64,000 bases of DNA from JANQRA01 sp035762545 (GTDB lineage: Bacteria; Actinomycetota; Acidimicrobiia; Spongiisociales; ZC4RG35). Position 1 is the first letter of the stretch, and the number at the start of each line of letters is the position of its first letter. The position numbers and the translations under genes were made by a program. Under the pieces are notes generated by a model. The model was given only the letters and a program-made list of their open reading frames with translations. It ran no database searches and was not told the DNA's origin. Shown here piece after piece: positions 1 to 8,446 of the stretch. The stretch covers positions 1 through 64,000 of the forward strand of contig DASTOM010000005.1 of NCBI GenBank assembly GCA_035762545.1. Reading direction: 5' to 3'.

Positions 1-1742
1 CGCTGGAGATCGACCACCTCCTCCCCGCCGACTTCAAGTTCCTCAAGGGTGGGTTCTATGAGGGGTACTCGGCGATCCTCGACCTGGCGGGTCTGATCTA
101 CCTCGGTGGTCTCGTCGCGGCGCTGGCCATTCGGTACGGCCTCCGACCGTGGCGGCTTCGTTCGAAGACGACCCCCCAGGACACCTTGATTCTCCTTACA
201 CTCGCCTCGATCGGAGTCACGGGTCTCCTCGTCGAAGGCGCCCGGATCTCACTGGACGGCCGCCCCGAGTTCGAGGTGTGGTCCTTCCTGGGTTACCCGA
301 TCTCATTCCTGTTCGACCCTGCCAACGCCTCCGACTGGCACCGGTTCCTCTGGATCACACACGTGCTGACGTTCCTCGCATTCCTCGTGGTCCTGCCGCT
401 GACCAAGCTGCGCCACATGTTCACCTCGCCGGCGAATCTCTTCCTCTCTGCACACGACCGGCCAAAGGGGGCGATGCGTCCGATGCCAAACCTCATGGAG
501 GCCGACGACATCGAGACGATCGGGGTGAGTGTCGCCACCGATCTCACCTGGAAGCAGATCTTCGACACCGACGCGTGCACCATCTGCGGTCGATGCACGT
601 CGGTATGCCCGGCGAACATCACCGGCAAGCCGCTCGACCCTCGTGAGATAGTCCTCAAGTCCGGAGAGGTGGCGGCGTCGCTTGCCGGGGTGGCCGCCCC
701 GGTCACTACCACCGCCGTCCTCGAAGGCGCCGGGTCCTTGTTCGAACGGATTCGACCCGAAGAGGTGTTCGCCTGCACGACGTGCCGGGCCTGTGACGAG
801 ATCTGTCCCGTCGACATCGAGATCCTCGATCGCATCACCGACATGCGTCGATACCTCACTCTCATGGAGTCGGACTTCCCTTCGGAGCTGGGGAAGGCGT
901 TCGTGGCGATGGAGAACCAGTCCAACCCGTGGGGTCTCAGCCAGCAGGCGCGCGCCGATTGGACCAAGGAGCTCGACTTCGAGCTCCCGATCTTCGGCCA
1001 GAACGGGGTCGACTCAGCTGAGTATCTCTGGTTCGTCGGCTGTGCCGGGTCGTTCGACGATCGGAACACGGCTGTCTCGGTCTCGCTGGCTCGTCTGCTG
1101 CACAGGGCCGGGATCGACTTCGCGATCCTCGGCCAGCGAGAGCTATGCAACGGTGATCCGGCGCGTCGGTCCGGCAACGAGTTCGTGTTCCAGCAACTCG
1201 CCCTGCAGAACATCGAGACGTTCGCCGAGCTCGGCGTGATCAAGATCATCACGCAGTGTGCCCACTGCTTCAACACCCTGGCCAACGAGTACCCGCAGTT
1301 CGGTGGTGAGTACGAAGTGGTCCACCACAGTCAGATGCTGGCAGAGCTACTCGCCCAGGGCCGGATCGACGAGCCCCGGAAGCAGAACGGTGAGGTCAAG
1401 AAGATCGCCTATCACGACGCCTGCTATCTGGGCCGACACAACGATGTCTACCTCGCCCCCAGGCAGGTTCTCGGAGGGTCGGGGAATCAGGTGGTGGAGA
1501 TGGAGCGTCATGGCACTCGAGCCCTCTGTTGCGGTGCCGGTGGGGCCCGGTTCTGGATGGAGGAGCAGACCGGGAAGAAGGTCAACATCGAACGAGCCGA
1601 GGAAGCTCTCGGGACCGATGCGGACGAGATCGCCGTCGCCTGTCCGTTCTGCTTCGTGATGCTCGACGATGGCGTGAAGGAGCTGGGAAGGGACGACGTC
1701 CCGGTTCGGGACATCGCCATGATCCTGGCCGACGGCTTGTAA
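1..1742 (+). CDS. Membrane-bound Fe-S oxidoreductase (HdrD/GlpC/EtfD-like), 5' end missing
   Basis: The frame is open from the first bases of the window, so the true start lies upstream. The visible N-terminal part has about three hydrophobic segments resembling the heme-binding nitrate reductase gamma fold. Two CxxCxxCxxxCP clusters (about nt 576-611 and 774-809) would each bind a [4Fe-4S] centre. Two cysteine-rich CCG-type repeats follow: one holds CAHC, the other DACYLGRHN, CCGAGG and CPFC. This order matches heterodisulfide reductase-related proteins, including mycobacterial EtfD, which passes electrons from electron-transfer flavoprotein to menaquinone. The likely role is membrane electron transfer to the quinone pool. 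The partner dehydrogenase is not visible, so the EtfD assignment is an inference. Confidence 0.8.
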   Translation, partial: LEIDHLLPADFKFLKGGFYEGYSAILDLAGLIYLGGLVAALAIRYGLRPWRLRSKTTPQDTLILLTLASIGVTGLLVEGARISLDGRPEFEVWSFLGYPISFLFDPANASDWHRFLWITHVLTFLAFLVVLPLTKLRHMFTSPANLFLSAHDRPKGAMRPMPNLMEADDIETIGVSVATDLTWKQIFDTDACTICGRCTSVCPANITGKPLDPREIVLKSGEVAASLAGVAAPVTTTAVLEGAGSLFERIRPEEVFACTTCRACDEICPVDIEILDRITDMRRYLTLMESDFPSELGKAFVAMENQSNPWGLSQQARADWTKELDFELPIFGQNGVDSAEYLWFVGCAGSFDDRNTAVSVSLARLLHRAGIDFAILGQRELCNGDPARRSGNEFVFQQLALQNIETFAELGVIKIITQCAHCFNTLANEYPQFGGEYEVVHHSQMLAELLAQGRIDEPRKQNGEVKKIAYHDACYLGRHNDVYLAPRQVLGGSGNQVVEMERHGTRALCCGAGGARFWMEEQTGKKVNIERAEEALGTDADEIAVACPFCFVMLDDGVKELGRDDVPVRDIAMILADGL

Positions 1743-1753
1743 CACGGCCCTAG

Positions 1754-2308
1754 ATGGGACGTCAGATCCGGCGAGTGGCGATCCTCCTCCCGGCCTCGGT
1801 GCTGGTCCTCAGTGCGTGCGCCGCCGGTGCCGATCGTCCGTCACCAGTGGAAGGTGAAGACCCTGCACCTTCGTCGACAACGTCGTCGACGACCGTTCCG
1901 GTGGCACCCACGAGCCTGTCCGGCTACCGGGAATGCCTTGCCGCCGAAGGGGTGATCATCCCCGAGATCACCTTCGACGGACGGGGGAGGCCGATGATGG
2001 CGCGCGCCATGACCAATATCGACCTCACCGATCCGGCTGTAGGCGCGGCTTTGAGTCGATGCTCGCCCCTGATCGCAGGGCTGTTGAACACTTCGGCTGA
2101 TGCCGAACTGGAGTCGCTTGTGCAGGCCAACCTCGAGGAGTTCGCGGAGTGCGTCCGGGACCATGGTGTCGCCGAGTTCCCCGACCCCGTGCGGCGGTTC
2201 GAGGGTGTCGGCGAGCCGTTCCCCTCGAGCCGGATCCCCTGGACCGACCCGGACCTCGCCGGGGCGGTGAGTGTGTGTAACCGTCGCAGCGGTTCAACAT
2301 CGCCCTGA
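1754..2308 (+). CDS. Putative lipoprotein of unknown function
   Basis: The product is 184 residues. It has a basic N-terminus, a hydrophobic stretch and a lipobox ending L-S-A-C at Cys22, so it should be exported and lipid-anchored. A Ser/Thr/Pro-rich linker (about residues 28-52) leads to a small domain containing YRECL and EFAECV and two more Cys residues, spaced like a disulfide-bonded extracellular fold. It starts 11 bases after the preceding stop codon and may be co-transcribed with it. I do not recognise the family. Similar short Cys-containing lipoproteins are common in actinobacteria. Confidence 0.7.
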   Translation: MGRQIRRVAILLPASVLVLSACAAGADRPSPVEGEDPAPSSTTSSTTVPVAPTSLSGYRECLAAEGVIIPEITFDGRGRPMMARAMTNIDLTDPAVGAALSRCSPLIAGLLNTSADAELESLVQANLEEFAECVRDHGVAEFPDPVRRFEGVGEPFPSSRIPWTDPDLAGAVSVCNRRSGSTSP

Positions 2309-2394
2309 CGGCCAGGGATGGAGTCGACCGATTCGCCCCGACGTCGGTCGTGTGGAGTAGAGAACCTGATGCGACGTATGGTTGTCAACGCGCC

Positions 2395-2679
2395 ATGCCA
2401 GCCCAGCCCACCCCGGTCATCGTCCCCGACAGCGACGACGCCCTCGACATCGATCGGCCATGGCAGGTCGTCGTGTGGAACGACCCGGTGAACACGATGC
2501 GCTATGTGGTCTATGTGTTCCGCAAGCTGTTCGGCTATGACGAACCGAAAGCCACCGAGCTCATGCTGCAGGTCCACCACGAAGGTCGGGCCATCGTCTC
2601 GGACGGGCCGCGTGAAAAAGCCGAGCTCGATTGCTTCCGGCTCCACAACCACGGTCTCTGGGCCACGGTGGAGCAATGA
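2395..2679 (+). CDS. clpS: ATP-dependent Clp protease adaptor ClpS
   Basis: ClpS binds N-degron substrates and hands them to the ClpC/ClpP protease. The ATG at 2395 gives 94 residues, the usual size. Typical features are the substrate-pocket signature VVVWNDPVNTM (about 25-35, with Asn29 and Asp30), the helix ending LMLQVHHEG (His61, His62), and a C-terminal strand. An in-frame GTG further upstream would add a non-conserved extension and was rejected. The stop overlaps the start of the DUF2017 gene by ATGA, so the two are translationally coupled. The same neighbour pair occurs in mycobacteria (Rv1331-Rv1332). Confidence 0.92.
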   Translation: MPAQPTPVIVPDSDDALDIDRPWQVVVWNDPVNTMRYVVYVFRKLFGYDEPKATELMLQVHHEGRAIVSDGPREKAELDCFRLHNHGLWATVEQ

Positions 2680-3131
2680 CCCACTTCAAGACGGTTCGTG
2701 GCGGCATCAAGGCGCAGTTCAGCGCCGAAGAGCGAATCTTTCTCGGCGACGTTCTCCCGATGCTCGCCGGGATCGGGGCCCCGGGCGCAGATCCGGCCGC
2801 TGACCGCCTTCGAGTTCCTGTGTACCTCGACGACCCAGAGGCCAACGTCGAATGGTGGCGCCTCATGGGGGAAGATCTCGACGCTGCTCGACGGTTCGAT
2901 CGGACCGTGTTTCAGAAGGTCATCGAGTCCGACGGTTCGGTCGTGCTGGACGATGACGACGCCAACGCCGTTCTGCGGGTCCTCAACGAGGCGCGACTGG
3001 CTCTCGGGGCACGACTGGGGATCGATGTGGAGGAGGATCATGAACGCATCTCCGATGAGGGGCGACAGGTCATGGACTACCTGGGATGGGTCCAGGAGGA
3101 GCTGACGGTCGAGCTGATGAAAGCTCTGTGA
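2676..3131 (+). CDS. DUF2017 family protein (AosR-like)
   Basis: This 151-residue protein follows clpS with a four-base overlap. It begins MTHFKTVRGG; the longer upstream start was rejected because it would run through clpS. The body is mostly helical and acidic, with a conserved-looking DVLPML segment near residue 30 and LNEARLALG near 110. DUF2017 proteins are encoded next to clpS throughout actinobacteria. The mycobacterial member AosR has been reported as an oxidative-stress regulator working with an ECF sigma factor. Whether this one regulates transcription or Clp proteolysis cannot be decided from sequence. Confidence 0.85.
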   Translation: MTHFKTVRGGIKAQFSAEERIFLGDVLPMLAGIGAPGADPAADRLRVPVYLDDPEANVEWWRLMGEDLDAARRFDRTVFQKVIESDGSVVLDDDDANAVLRVLNEARLALGARLGIDVEEDHERISDEGRQVMDYLGWVQEELTVELMKAL

Positions 3132-3185
3132 CGTCACCACCGGCCGATGTGTAGGTTCGCTGGCGATAGGACAGGTCTCCGCTAG

Positions 3186-4319
3186 GTGCCCACGGAGGTT
3201 CAGTTGGAGGGCGATCGCATCGACGACTTGAGAAGCCCCCAGGGTTCGCTCATCTCCGTGTACGCGGGGCGGCCCAGTCCGGGCGGATTTGCCGCCTTGC
3301 TCACCGATCTGGTGAAACAAGTCAGGGAGAAGGCCGGTGGCCTGGGACGCGACGTCCAGAAGAGCGTGCGGTCCGACGGGGAGCGCATCCGTGACCTCGC
3401 CGATCAGTTCGAGTTGGACTCGGCGCCCGGGTACGCGATCTTCGCGTCGGCGCTCGATGACATCTTCGTGCTCGAGACCCTCGGGCACCCCGTGCGGAAT
3501 GTCTCCTCTCTCGGTCCACGGCCCTACCTGCGCCCGCTGCGCGCCAGTCCTCGGGCGCTGCGATGCGGAATCCTGGTGGCCGACACGTCCAAGGCGAGGA
3601 CATTCGTGGCGGTGGAGGGTCTGGTCGACGAACTCGAAGACCTGATCGACATAGACGTAGGGAACAGGAGTTGGGGGGGCTTCTCCGGGTACGAGGAGCA
3701 CAACGTCCGAGGTCGGGTCGACGAGGCGAGCTCGAAGCTGTGGCGTGAGGCCGGGGAGCGGCTGCTCGAGCGTCACATGGAGCGGCCGTTCGATTACCTC
3801 GTGCTGGGCAGCCAGGAGGAGACGATCGATGAGATCACCCGACACCTCCACCCGTACCTGACCCGACTTCCCCGCCAGACATTCACGACCAGCCCTCAGG
3901 CGGTCTCCACTGTGTCGCTTCGGGCCGAGGTGGCCGAGATGGATCGCCAGGTGAGGAGGCAACGACAGGGCGCCCTGGCCGGTCGGGTGTGTGACACCGC
4001 TTGGAGCGGCGGGAACGCACTGCTGGGTCTCGTCGACGTCATCGCCGCCGCCAACGCCCAGGCGATCGACACCCTCGTGGTCGCCGGGCCGTACGCCAGG
4101 CCGGGGGCGATGTGCGACGTGTGTGGCCACCTGAGCAGGACCGGGGTGTCCTGTCCCGTCTGCGGAGCCGACTTGTTCGCCGTCGACGACGTCGTCGCCG
4201 CGGTGATGGATGCCGCGGTCGCCGCCGGAGGCAAGGTGTTCCAGATCTCGGTCGCTTCACCGCTCGATCGTGAGGGCATAGGAGCTCTCACCCGCTTCCC
4301 GGTCGCCGTCCCCGCCTGA
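3186..4319 (+). CDS. eRF1-like protein of the bacterial baeRF group
   Basis: The 377-residue product (GTG start) has the three-part layout of archaeo-eukaryotic release factor 1. An N-terminal domain is followed by a central domain with a W-G-G-F loop (164-166) where true eRF1 has GGQ. The C-terminal region is related to ribosomal L7Ae-like domains and contains a zinc ribbon (Cys310, Cys313, Cys323, Cys326). Bacterial relatives (baeRF families) are thought to act on ribosomes, perhaps in rescue or dormancy, but are poorly studied. Without the glutamine of GGQ, peptidyl-tRNA hydrolysis by the classical mechanism is doubtful. It lies alone downstream of clpS-DUF2017, 54 bases away. Confidence 0.75.
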   Translation: MPTEVQLEGDRIDDLRSPQGSLISVYAGRPSPGGFAALLTDLVKQVREKAGGLGRDVQKSVRSDGERIRDLADQFELDSAPGYAIFASALDDIFVLETLGHPVRNVSSLGPRPYLRPLRASPRALRCGILVADTSKARTFVAVEGLVDELEDLIDIDVGNRSWGGFSGYEEHNVRGRVDEASSKLWREAGERLLERHMERPFDYLVLGSQEETIDEITRHLHPYLTRLPRQTFTTSPQAVSTVSLRAEVAEMDRQVRRQRQGALAGRVCDTAWSGGNALLGLVDVIAAANAQAIDTLVVAGPYARPGAMCDVCGHLSRTGVSCPVCGADLFAVDDVVAAVMDAAVAAGGKVFQISVASPLDREGIGALTRFPVAVPA

Positions 4320-4343
4320 ACTGGACTGCACTACATTCGTGTC

Positions 4344-4940
4344 ATGTCCACCGCCGCCGTCGTTCTCGCTGCCGGCGGCTCGAAGCGCCTGGGTCGGCCC
4401 AAGCAACTCGAACCATGGGGTGACTCCAACCTGCTGGGTCACGTCGTCTCCCGAACCAGCGAGTTCCCCGTGGACGAAGTCTGGGTAGTACTGGGCCATG
4501 ACGCCGATCGCATTCTCGAAGAGACCGACCTAGGCGAGGCGTACGTGATCGAGAACCTCGAATGGGAGGAGGGCATCGCCTCCTCACTGCGGGTCGGACT
4601 CGACGCCCTGACCCGATTGTCGCGCTGTGACCAGGCCCTGGTGGTCATCGGCGACCAGCCGGATGTATCCGGTTCCATCGTCGAAGCCCTTCTCACATCA
4701 CACGCCAAAGAGGGGCGCCCTGTGACCATTCCCAAATATCGATACAACTGGGGGAACCCGGTCATCGTCGACCGATCGCTCTGGGCCCGGGTGATGTCGC
4801 TGGAGGGAGACGAAGGGGCGCAGCGTCTGTGGCAGGCGCATCCGGAGTGGGTGAACGAAGTGTGGTTCTCGGAGACCAGCCCTCGTGATGTCGACACCGA
4901 GGCGGATGTCGCCGAAATGCAACCGAGGCATCTGGCCTGA
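4344..4940 (+). CDS. MobA-like / MocA-family nucleotidyltransferase
   Basis: The 198-residue protein has the GT-A nucleotidyltransferase signature LAAGGSKRLGRPKQL at its N-terminus and GDQPDV near residue 108 (metal/nucleotide binding). A GNPV segment near 134 is typical of MocA, which attaches CMP to molybdopterin, and of related enzymes. A molybdenum-enzyme role would fit the sulfite-oxidase-like gene at 37.8 kb, but no Moco biosynthesis genes adjoin it and other NTP substrates are possible. A TACATT hexamer at 4332-4337 ends six bases before the ATG, which suggests a leaderless mRNA. Confidence 0.78.
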   Translation: MSTAAVVLAAGGSKRLGRPKQLEPWGDSNLLGHVVSRTSEFPVDEVWVVLGHDADRILEETDLGEAYVIENLEWEEGIASSLRVGLDALTRLSRCDQALVVIGDQPDVSGSIVEALLTSHAKEGRPVTIPKYRYNWGNPVIVDRSLWARVMSLEGDEGAQRLWQAHPEWVNEVWFSETSPRDVDTEADVAEMQPRHLA

Positions 4941-5003
4941 TTCGAGGGGCGACGCGTGGTCTATATTCGGGTCACGGTCTGAACAGGGAGACAGAAGGGC
5001 GAG

Positions 5004-5405
5004 ATGGCGCGGATCGATCAAGTCGCTGGTATCGATCATCGGCAGGCGACCAAGTTGAGAAAGGCGGGGGTCAGGACCTCCAAAGCGCTCATCGAGCAGG
5101 CCGATACCAGACGTGGTCGCACCCAACTGTCCAAAGAAACCGGAATCAGCCCCAAGGACCTCCAGCTATGGGTTCACCACGCCGACCTTCTCCGGGTACG
5201 CGGCGTGGGGGCCGAGTATGCGGCTATGTTGGTCGAGGCGGGGGTCGACACCCTGCGTGACCTGCGTCGTCGCAACCCGACGGCCCTCCTCGCCAAGATC
5301 ATCGGAATGAACGGGTCGCAGAAGGTGGTCGACCGGCTGCCCACAGAGGGAATGGTCGTGGGTTGGATCGAGGCCGCCACCGAGCTCGAGCCGTCGATCA
5401 GCTAG
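5004..5405 (+). CDS. DUF4332 helix-hairpin-helix protein
   Basis: This 133-residue basic protein contains two helix-hairpin-helix-like repeats: VAGIDHRQATKLRKAGV near the N-terminus and RVRGVGAEYAAMLVEAGV in the middle. Such repeats usually contact nucleic acid backbones in a sequence-independent way. The arrangement matches DUF4332, a family of unknown role. The start is supported by an upstream purine-rich GAAGGGCGAG. A TATATT hexamer at 4963-4968 could be the -10 box. It ends just before a strong bidirectional terminator. Confidence 0.75.
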   Translation: MARIDQVAGIDHRQATKLRKAGVRTSKALIEQADTRRGRTQLSKETGISPKDLQLWVHHADLLRVRGVGAEYAAMLVEAGVDTLRDLRRRNPTALLAKIIGMNGSQKVVDRLPTEGMVVGWIEAATELEPSIS

Positions 5406-5460
5406 AACGCCGCCGGGTCCCTTCGGGCGGGTCGCGGCTGAAACGAGACAAGAGCCAATA

Positions 5461-5490
5461 AGAAAAGGGACCCCGAGGGGCCCCTTTTCT
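5461..5490. terminator. Bidirectional intrinsic terminator
   Basis: A near-perfect inverted repeat: AGAAAAGGG and CCCTTTTCT arms enclose a GC-rich core. The A-run and T-run on either side allow termination in both directions. It sits between the convergent DUF4332 gene (ends 5405) and the HBHA-like gene (ends 5510). Confidence 0.9.
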
Positions 5491-5509
5491 TCTGTGAGGA
5501 GGAGTGAGC

Positions 5510-6004
5510 TCAGGAAGTCTTGGCCTTAGCGGTCGACTTCGCTGGGCTCGTCTTCGCAGCCGTCGACGACTTGGTCGTCTTGGCGGCAGAAGTCTTGCTG
5601 GCGGTCGCCTTGGGGGCGGCCGGCTTCTTGGCAGCCGGCTTTGCGGCCGGCTTGGCAGCGGGGGTCTTGGCAGCCTCGACCGCCTCGGCCTTCTCGGGAC
5701 GGAAGGACTGACGCCATGTGGCGAGCATGTCCTCGAGCTGGTCGCGCAGCTTGCTGACCTGCTCCTTGGCCTGGTCGAGATCCACCTTCTGGGTGATCTC
5801 CTCGACGACCTTTCCTTCGCGAATGCCGGAGACGACCTTCTCGCCTTCGACGGCCCAGCCGTCGATCGCCTTGTTGGCGACCTCGCTGTAGTTGGAGGTC
5901 TCCTTCGAGACCTTCCCCTTGAGCTCGTTCACCTGACCGGAGACCTTCCGGGCGGCAACGACGGGTGCACCTACAGCTGCATACAGAACGCTTTTGGCTT
6001 GCAT
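5510..6004 (-). CDS. HBHA-like protein with Lys/Ala-rich tail
   Basis: The 164-residue protein has an N-terminal segment resembling mycobacterial heparin-binding haemagglutinin, then a helical, coiled-coil-prone middle (about 20-100). The C-terminal 65 residues consist almost only of Ala, Lys, Pro, Ser and Thr, including tandem AAKP units. That tail is like histone H1 or HBHA tails and would bind polyanions such as DNA, sulfated glycans or nucleoid components. There is no signal peptide. It lies 5 bases downstream of an XRE regulator, the same order as Rv0474-hbhA in Mycobacterium tuberculosis, which supports the assignment. Whether it is surface-exposed, phasin-like or DNA-binding is open. 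Confidence 0.72.
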   Translation of the reverse strand: MQAKSVLYAAVGAPVVAARKVSGQVNELKGKVSKETSNYSEVANKAIDGWAVEGEKVVSGIREGKVVEEITQKVDLDQAKEQVSKLRDQLEDMLATWRQSFRPEKAEAVEAAKTPAAKPAAKPAAKKPAAPKATASKTSAAKTTKSSTAAKTSPAKSTAKAKTS

Positions 6005-6009
6005 CTCTA

Positions 6010-6375
6010 TTACTCCTGTTCCTGTTCTGACATCTCTTCTTCTGGCCGGGCCAGAGCCCGGTACATGTCGAGAAGCACTCTCTTGTGCTCGCTCGTCAGG
6101 CGTTCGTCACTGTCAATCGCCTCGAACACCGTCGGCGGCGGCAACTCCTCGTCGATCAGTCCTGCTCTGCGGTACAGAGTGTTGGACGAGATCTCGAGGG
6201 CACGGGAGAGATTCTTGAGAATCTCGGCCGAGGGCTTGCGAATCCCCCTTTCGATCTGGCTGAGATACGGGTTTGAGATTCCCGCACTCTCCGCCAGTCT
6301 CCGGAGGGAGAGGTTCGCCCGCTCTCGCTGGGTTCGGATGAACTCACCCAGGTCGCCGTGCTTGCTCTCGTTCAT
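6010..6375 (-). CDS. XRE-family transcriptional regulator (Rv0474-like)
   Basis: The 121-residue protein carries a Cro/C1-type helix-turn-helix at about residues 10-64, with LRRLAESAGISNPYLSQIERG as the recognition part. An acidic C-terminal region follows (EEEMSEQEQE). The gene is first in a two-gene operon with the HBHA-like gene. The mycobacterial homologue in the same arrangement (Rv0474) has been reported to respond to copper and to affect rpoB expression; nothing in this sequence proves the same ligand. The promoter region carries repeated GCTAA motifs that could be its own operator. Confidence 0.88.
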   Translation of the reverse strand: MNESKHGDLGEFIRTQRERANLSLRRLAESAGISNPYLSQIERGIRKPSAEILKNLSRALEISSNTLYRRAGLIDEELPPPTVFEAIDSDERLTSEHKRVLLDMYRALARPEEEMSEQEQE

Positions 6376-6383
6376 CTGATGTA

Positions 6384-6424
6384 AGCATACAGCTAAGTGC
6401 TAACTATTGCAAGCGCATGCTAGC
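6384..6424 (-). promoter_or_regulatory. Promoter and putative operator of the XRE-HBHA operon
   Basis: On the minus strand, TTGCAA (6407-6412) and TATGCT (6384-6389) are 17 bases apart, a good sigma-70-type spacing. The -10 box ends eight bases before the ATG. Between and above the boxes are GCTAA at 6392-6396 and 6399-6403 and GCTAGC at 6419-6424 (plus-strand reading), a repeated motif in an AT-rich patch. This suggests autoregulation. Confidence 0.55.
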
Positions 6425-6488
6425 GAGATTTCTATTTCGGCTGGGTAACACGTGCATTAACAGAAACCAGCGCGAGCACTGGCGTCCC

Positions 6489-7211
6489 TCACGCCACGTT
6501 GGCGTCGAAGATCCGCCCGATCGCCCAGGCAATGGCACCACCGACTCCTGCGACGATCAGATTCTCGAACCCCGACCTGATCCATGAGGTCCTGGCGACA
6601 TACGCCTTCACCACGCCCACCGCAAACAGTGCGATCAGCGAAAGCAGGGTCGCCCAGACCATCGCCGTGGTCACATTGCCGGCAATGGCGAAGGGGAGCA
6701 CCGAGGGCAGCGAGCCGAGGACGAACAAGCCCCCGGAAACAGCCATGGCGCGGTAGGGGGAGCGCCGCTCGGAGTCGACGATCCCGAACTCGAGGGCACC
6801 CATCGCGTTGAGCAGGGCCTCGTCGTTGTCGACGAATCCGGCCATGACCCCGTCGAGATGGTCGTCTTCGACCCCCATCTCGGTGAAGAAGCCACGCAGC
6901 TGTCCCAGTTCCATCTCACGGAACTTGCGGATGTGAGTCTGCTCCAGCTCCAGTTCCGCGTCGAGCACCTCATCCTGGGACTTGGTGGCGAGGTACTCGC
7001 CGGCGGCCATCGAGACCGCTCCGGCTATCGCGCCGGCAGTTGCGGTCAGCAGGACCTGCTGCTGGGAGAGCCCGCCGCTGACGACGCCGACCACGAGGAG
7101 GAATATCGAGACCAGGCCGTCGTTGACGCCGAGGATGATGTCACGCCAGTACTGCCGGCTCTGCCCGATGTGGGGCACGTAGCCGGGGGGATACTCCTGG
7201 TCGATCTCCAC
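6489..7211 (-). CDS. VIT1/CCC1-family transporter
   Basis: The 240-residue membrane protein has two hydrophobic segments near the N-terminus (after the WRDIILGVNDGLVS motif) and three more in the C-terminal third. A central charged, Glu-rich loop includes ELELEQTHIRKFREME. This is the layout of VIT/CCC1 proteins, which move Fe2+ or Mn2+ across membranes with metal-binding glutamates in the loop. The likely role is metal efflux or sequestration. The start is GTG at 7211, preceded at six bases by TACCAT, a leaderless-type -10. The 113-base gap to the XRE gene holds only that gene's promoter. Confidence 0.85.
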   Translation of the reverse strand: MEIDQEYPPGYVPHIGQSRQYWRDIILGVNDGLVSIFLLVVGVVSGGLSQQQVLLTATAGAIAGAVSMAAGEYLATKSQDEVLDAELELEQTHIRKFREMELGQLRGFFTEMGVEDDHLDGVMAGFVDNDEALLNAMGALEFGIVDSERRSPYRAMAVSGGLFVLGSLPSVLPFAIAGNVTTAMVWATLLSLIALFAVGVVKAYVARTSWIRSGFENLIVAGVGGAIAWAIGRIFDANVA

Positions 7212-7253
7212 ACGGGGATGGTAAACCCGGCGTAGCGATGGCTTCCAGCCGAC

Positions 7254-8423
7254 TCAGCCGTCTCCTCGGCTGGCGTCCACGAGGGCGAGGAGGGCGGCGG
7301 CACCCGCCTGGAGGCCGATCGGAATCGATTCCTCGTTGAGCCTGAAACCGGCAGAGTGGAGGTCCCCACCCCCCGATGCCGTGCCCAATCGGAGGAGGGC
7401 GCCTCGGGTGACGGTCAGGTAGTTCGAGAAGTCCTCGCCCCCCATCGACTGTGCCGTGGGCACCACCGTTCCGGCTCCGATCGTCGATTCGATCGCCACA
7501 GTCGTGGTCTCGATCACGAACTCGTCGTTGACCACCGGTGGTATCCCCTGCTGATAGTCCATCGTGTAACCGGCGCCGGGCAGGGCGAGAATCGATCCGA
7601 GCGCCTTGTCGATCAGGCCGGGCAGGACGTCCCAGAGGGCCGGGTCGAGGGTGCGGACCGTTCCTGTCATCACCACTTCGGTGGGGATGACGTTGGGGGC
7701 ATCTCCTCCGTGGATCGAACCGAAAGCGATCACCAACGCCGAGCGGGCGTCGACCGACCGACGGACCGCTGTCGTCAGTCCGGTCACAACTCTCGAGGCG
7801 GCGTCGACCAGGTCGACGGTTCGATGGGGACGGGACGTGTGCCCTCCCGGCCCGTGGACCTCGATGGTGAAGCTGTCGGCGCTGCCGGTGATCGGTCCGA
7901 CCCGCGCCCCGATGCGCCCGACCCGCAGGGAAGGATCGACATGAAAAGCGATGAGACTGTCGAGCCCGGTGACCGCACCCTCCGCCACCAACTCGATGGC
8001 CCCTCCAGGGTTCGATTCCTCACCGGGCTGGAACAGGAACCTCACCCCGATATCCGGGGCGAGTCGATGGAGGATCGTCGCCAGACCCACCGCGATCGCG
8101 GTGTGGGCGTCGTGACCGCAGGCATGCATCCATCCTTGGTTGGCCGAGCGGGGAGAATTGTCCGTCGGCTCCACGATGGGCAAGGCATCGAGATCGGCCC
8201 GGAATCCCACCTTGGGAGTGGCGCCGACGTCGACCCACCCGCCGGTCTTCTCGCCCCTGGTCCGAAACTCGAGACCTTCGGTCTCCAGTGCGGACCGAAC
8301 CATGTCGGTCGTGACGAACTCACGATGTGCCGGCTCGGGTTGGGTGTGGAGCTGGCGTCGCAGGTCGATCACCGTCGGTATCACCTCCGCCACCAGCCCT
8401 GATATGTCCTCCAAAGCGGGCAT
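7254..8423 (-). CDS. M20D-type amidohydrolase
   Basis: This 389-residue metal-dependent hydrolase is of the type that removes acyl or amino-acid groups (N-acyl amino acid, hippurate or IAA-amino-acid amidohydrolases). Characteristic segments are HACGHDAHT (metal site), FLFQPGEES (catalytic Glu), a dimerisation domain in the middle, and SMGGEDFSNY and LHSAGF near the end. There is no signal peptide, so it is cytoplasmic. Its substrate cannot be read from sequence. TAGGCT on the minus strand (8430-8435) ends six bases before the ATG, suggesting leaderless transcription. Confidence 0.88.
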   Translation of the reverse strand: MPALEDISGLVAEVIPTVIDLRRQLHTQPEPAHREFVTTDMVRSALETEGLEFRTRGEKTGGWVDVGATPKVGFRADLDALPIVEPTDNSPRSANQGWMHACGHDAHTAIAVGLATILHRLAPDIGVRFLFQPGEESNPGGAIELVAEGAVTGLDSLIAFHVDPSLRVGRIGARVGPITGSADSFTIEVHGPGGHTSRPHRTVDLVDAASRVVTGLTTAVRRSVDARSALVIAFGSIHGGDAPNVIPTEVVMTGTVRTLDPALWDVLPGLIDKALGSILALPGAGYTMDYQQGIPPVVNDEFVIETTTVAIESTIGAGTVVPTAQSMGGEDFSNYLTVTRGALLRLGTASGGGDLHSAGFRLNEESIPIGLQAGAAALLALVDASRGDG

Positions 8424-8446
8424 TCGGCGAGCCTAACCCCGAGCAG

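Noticed and set aside
2535..4130. 531-codon minus-strand frame across DUF2017 and the eRF1-like gene
   Set aside because: It crosses three well-supported plus-strand genes and has no domain; shadow frame.
5511..5690. Tandem AAKP-coding repeat in the HBHA-like gene as a DNA repeat
   Set aside because: It is the Lys/Ala-rich protein tail, typical of the family, and not a separate element.
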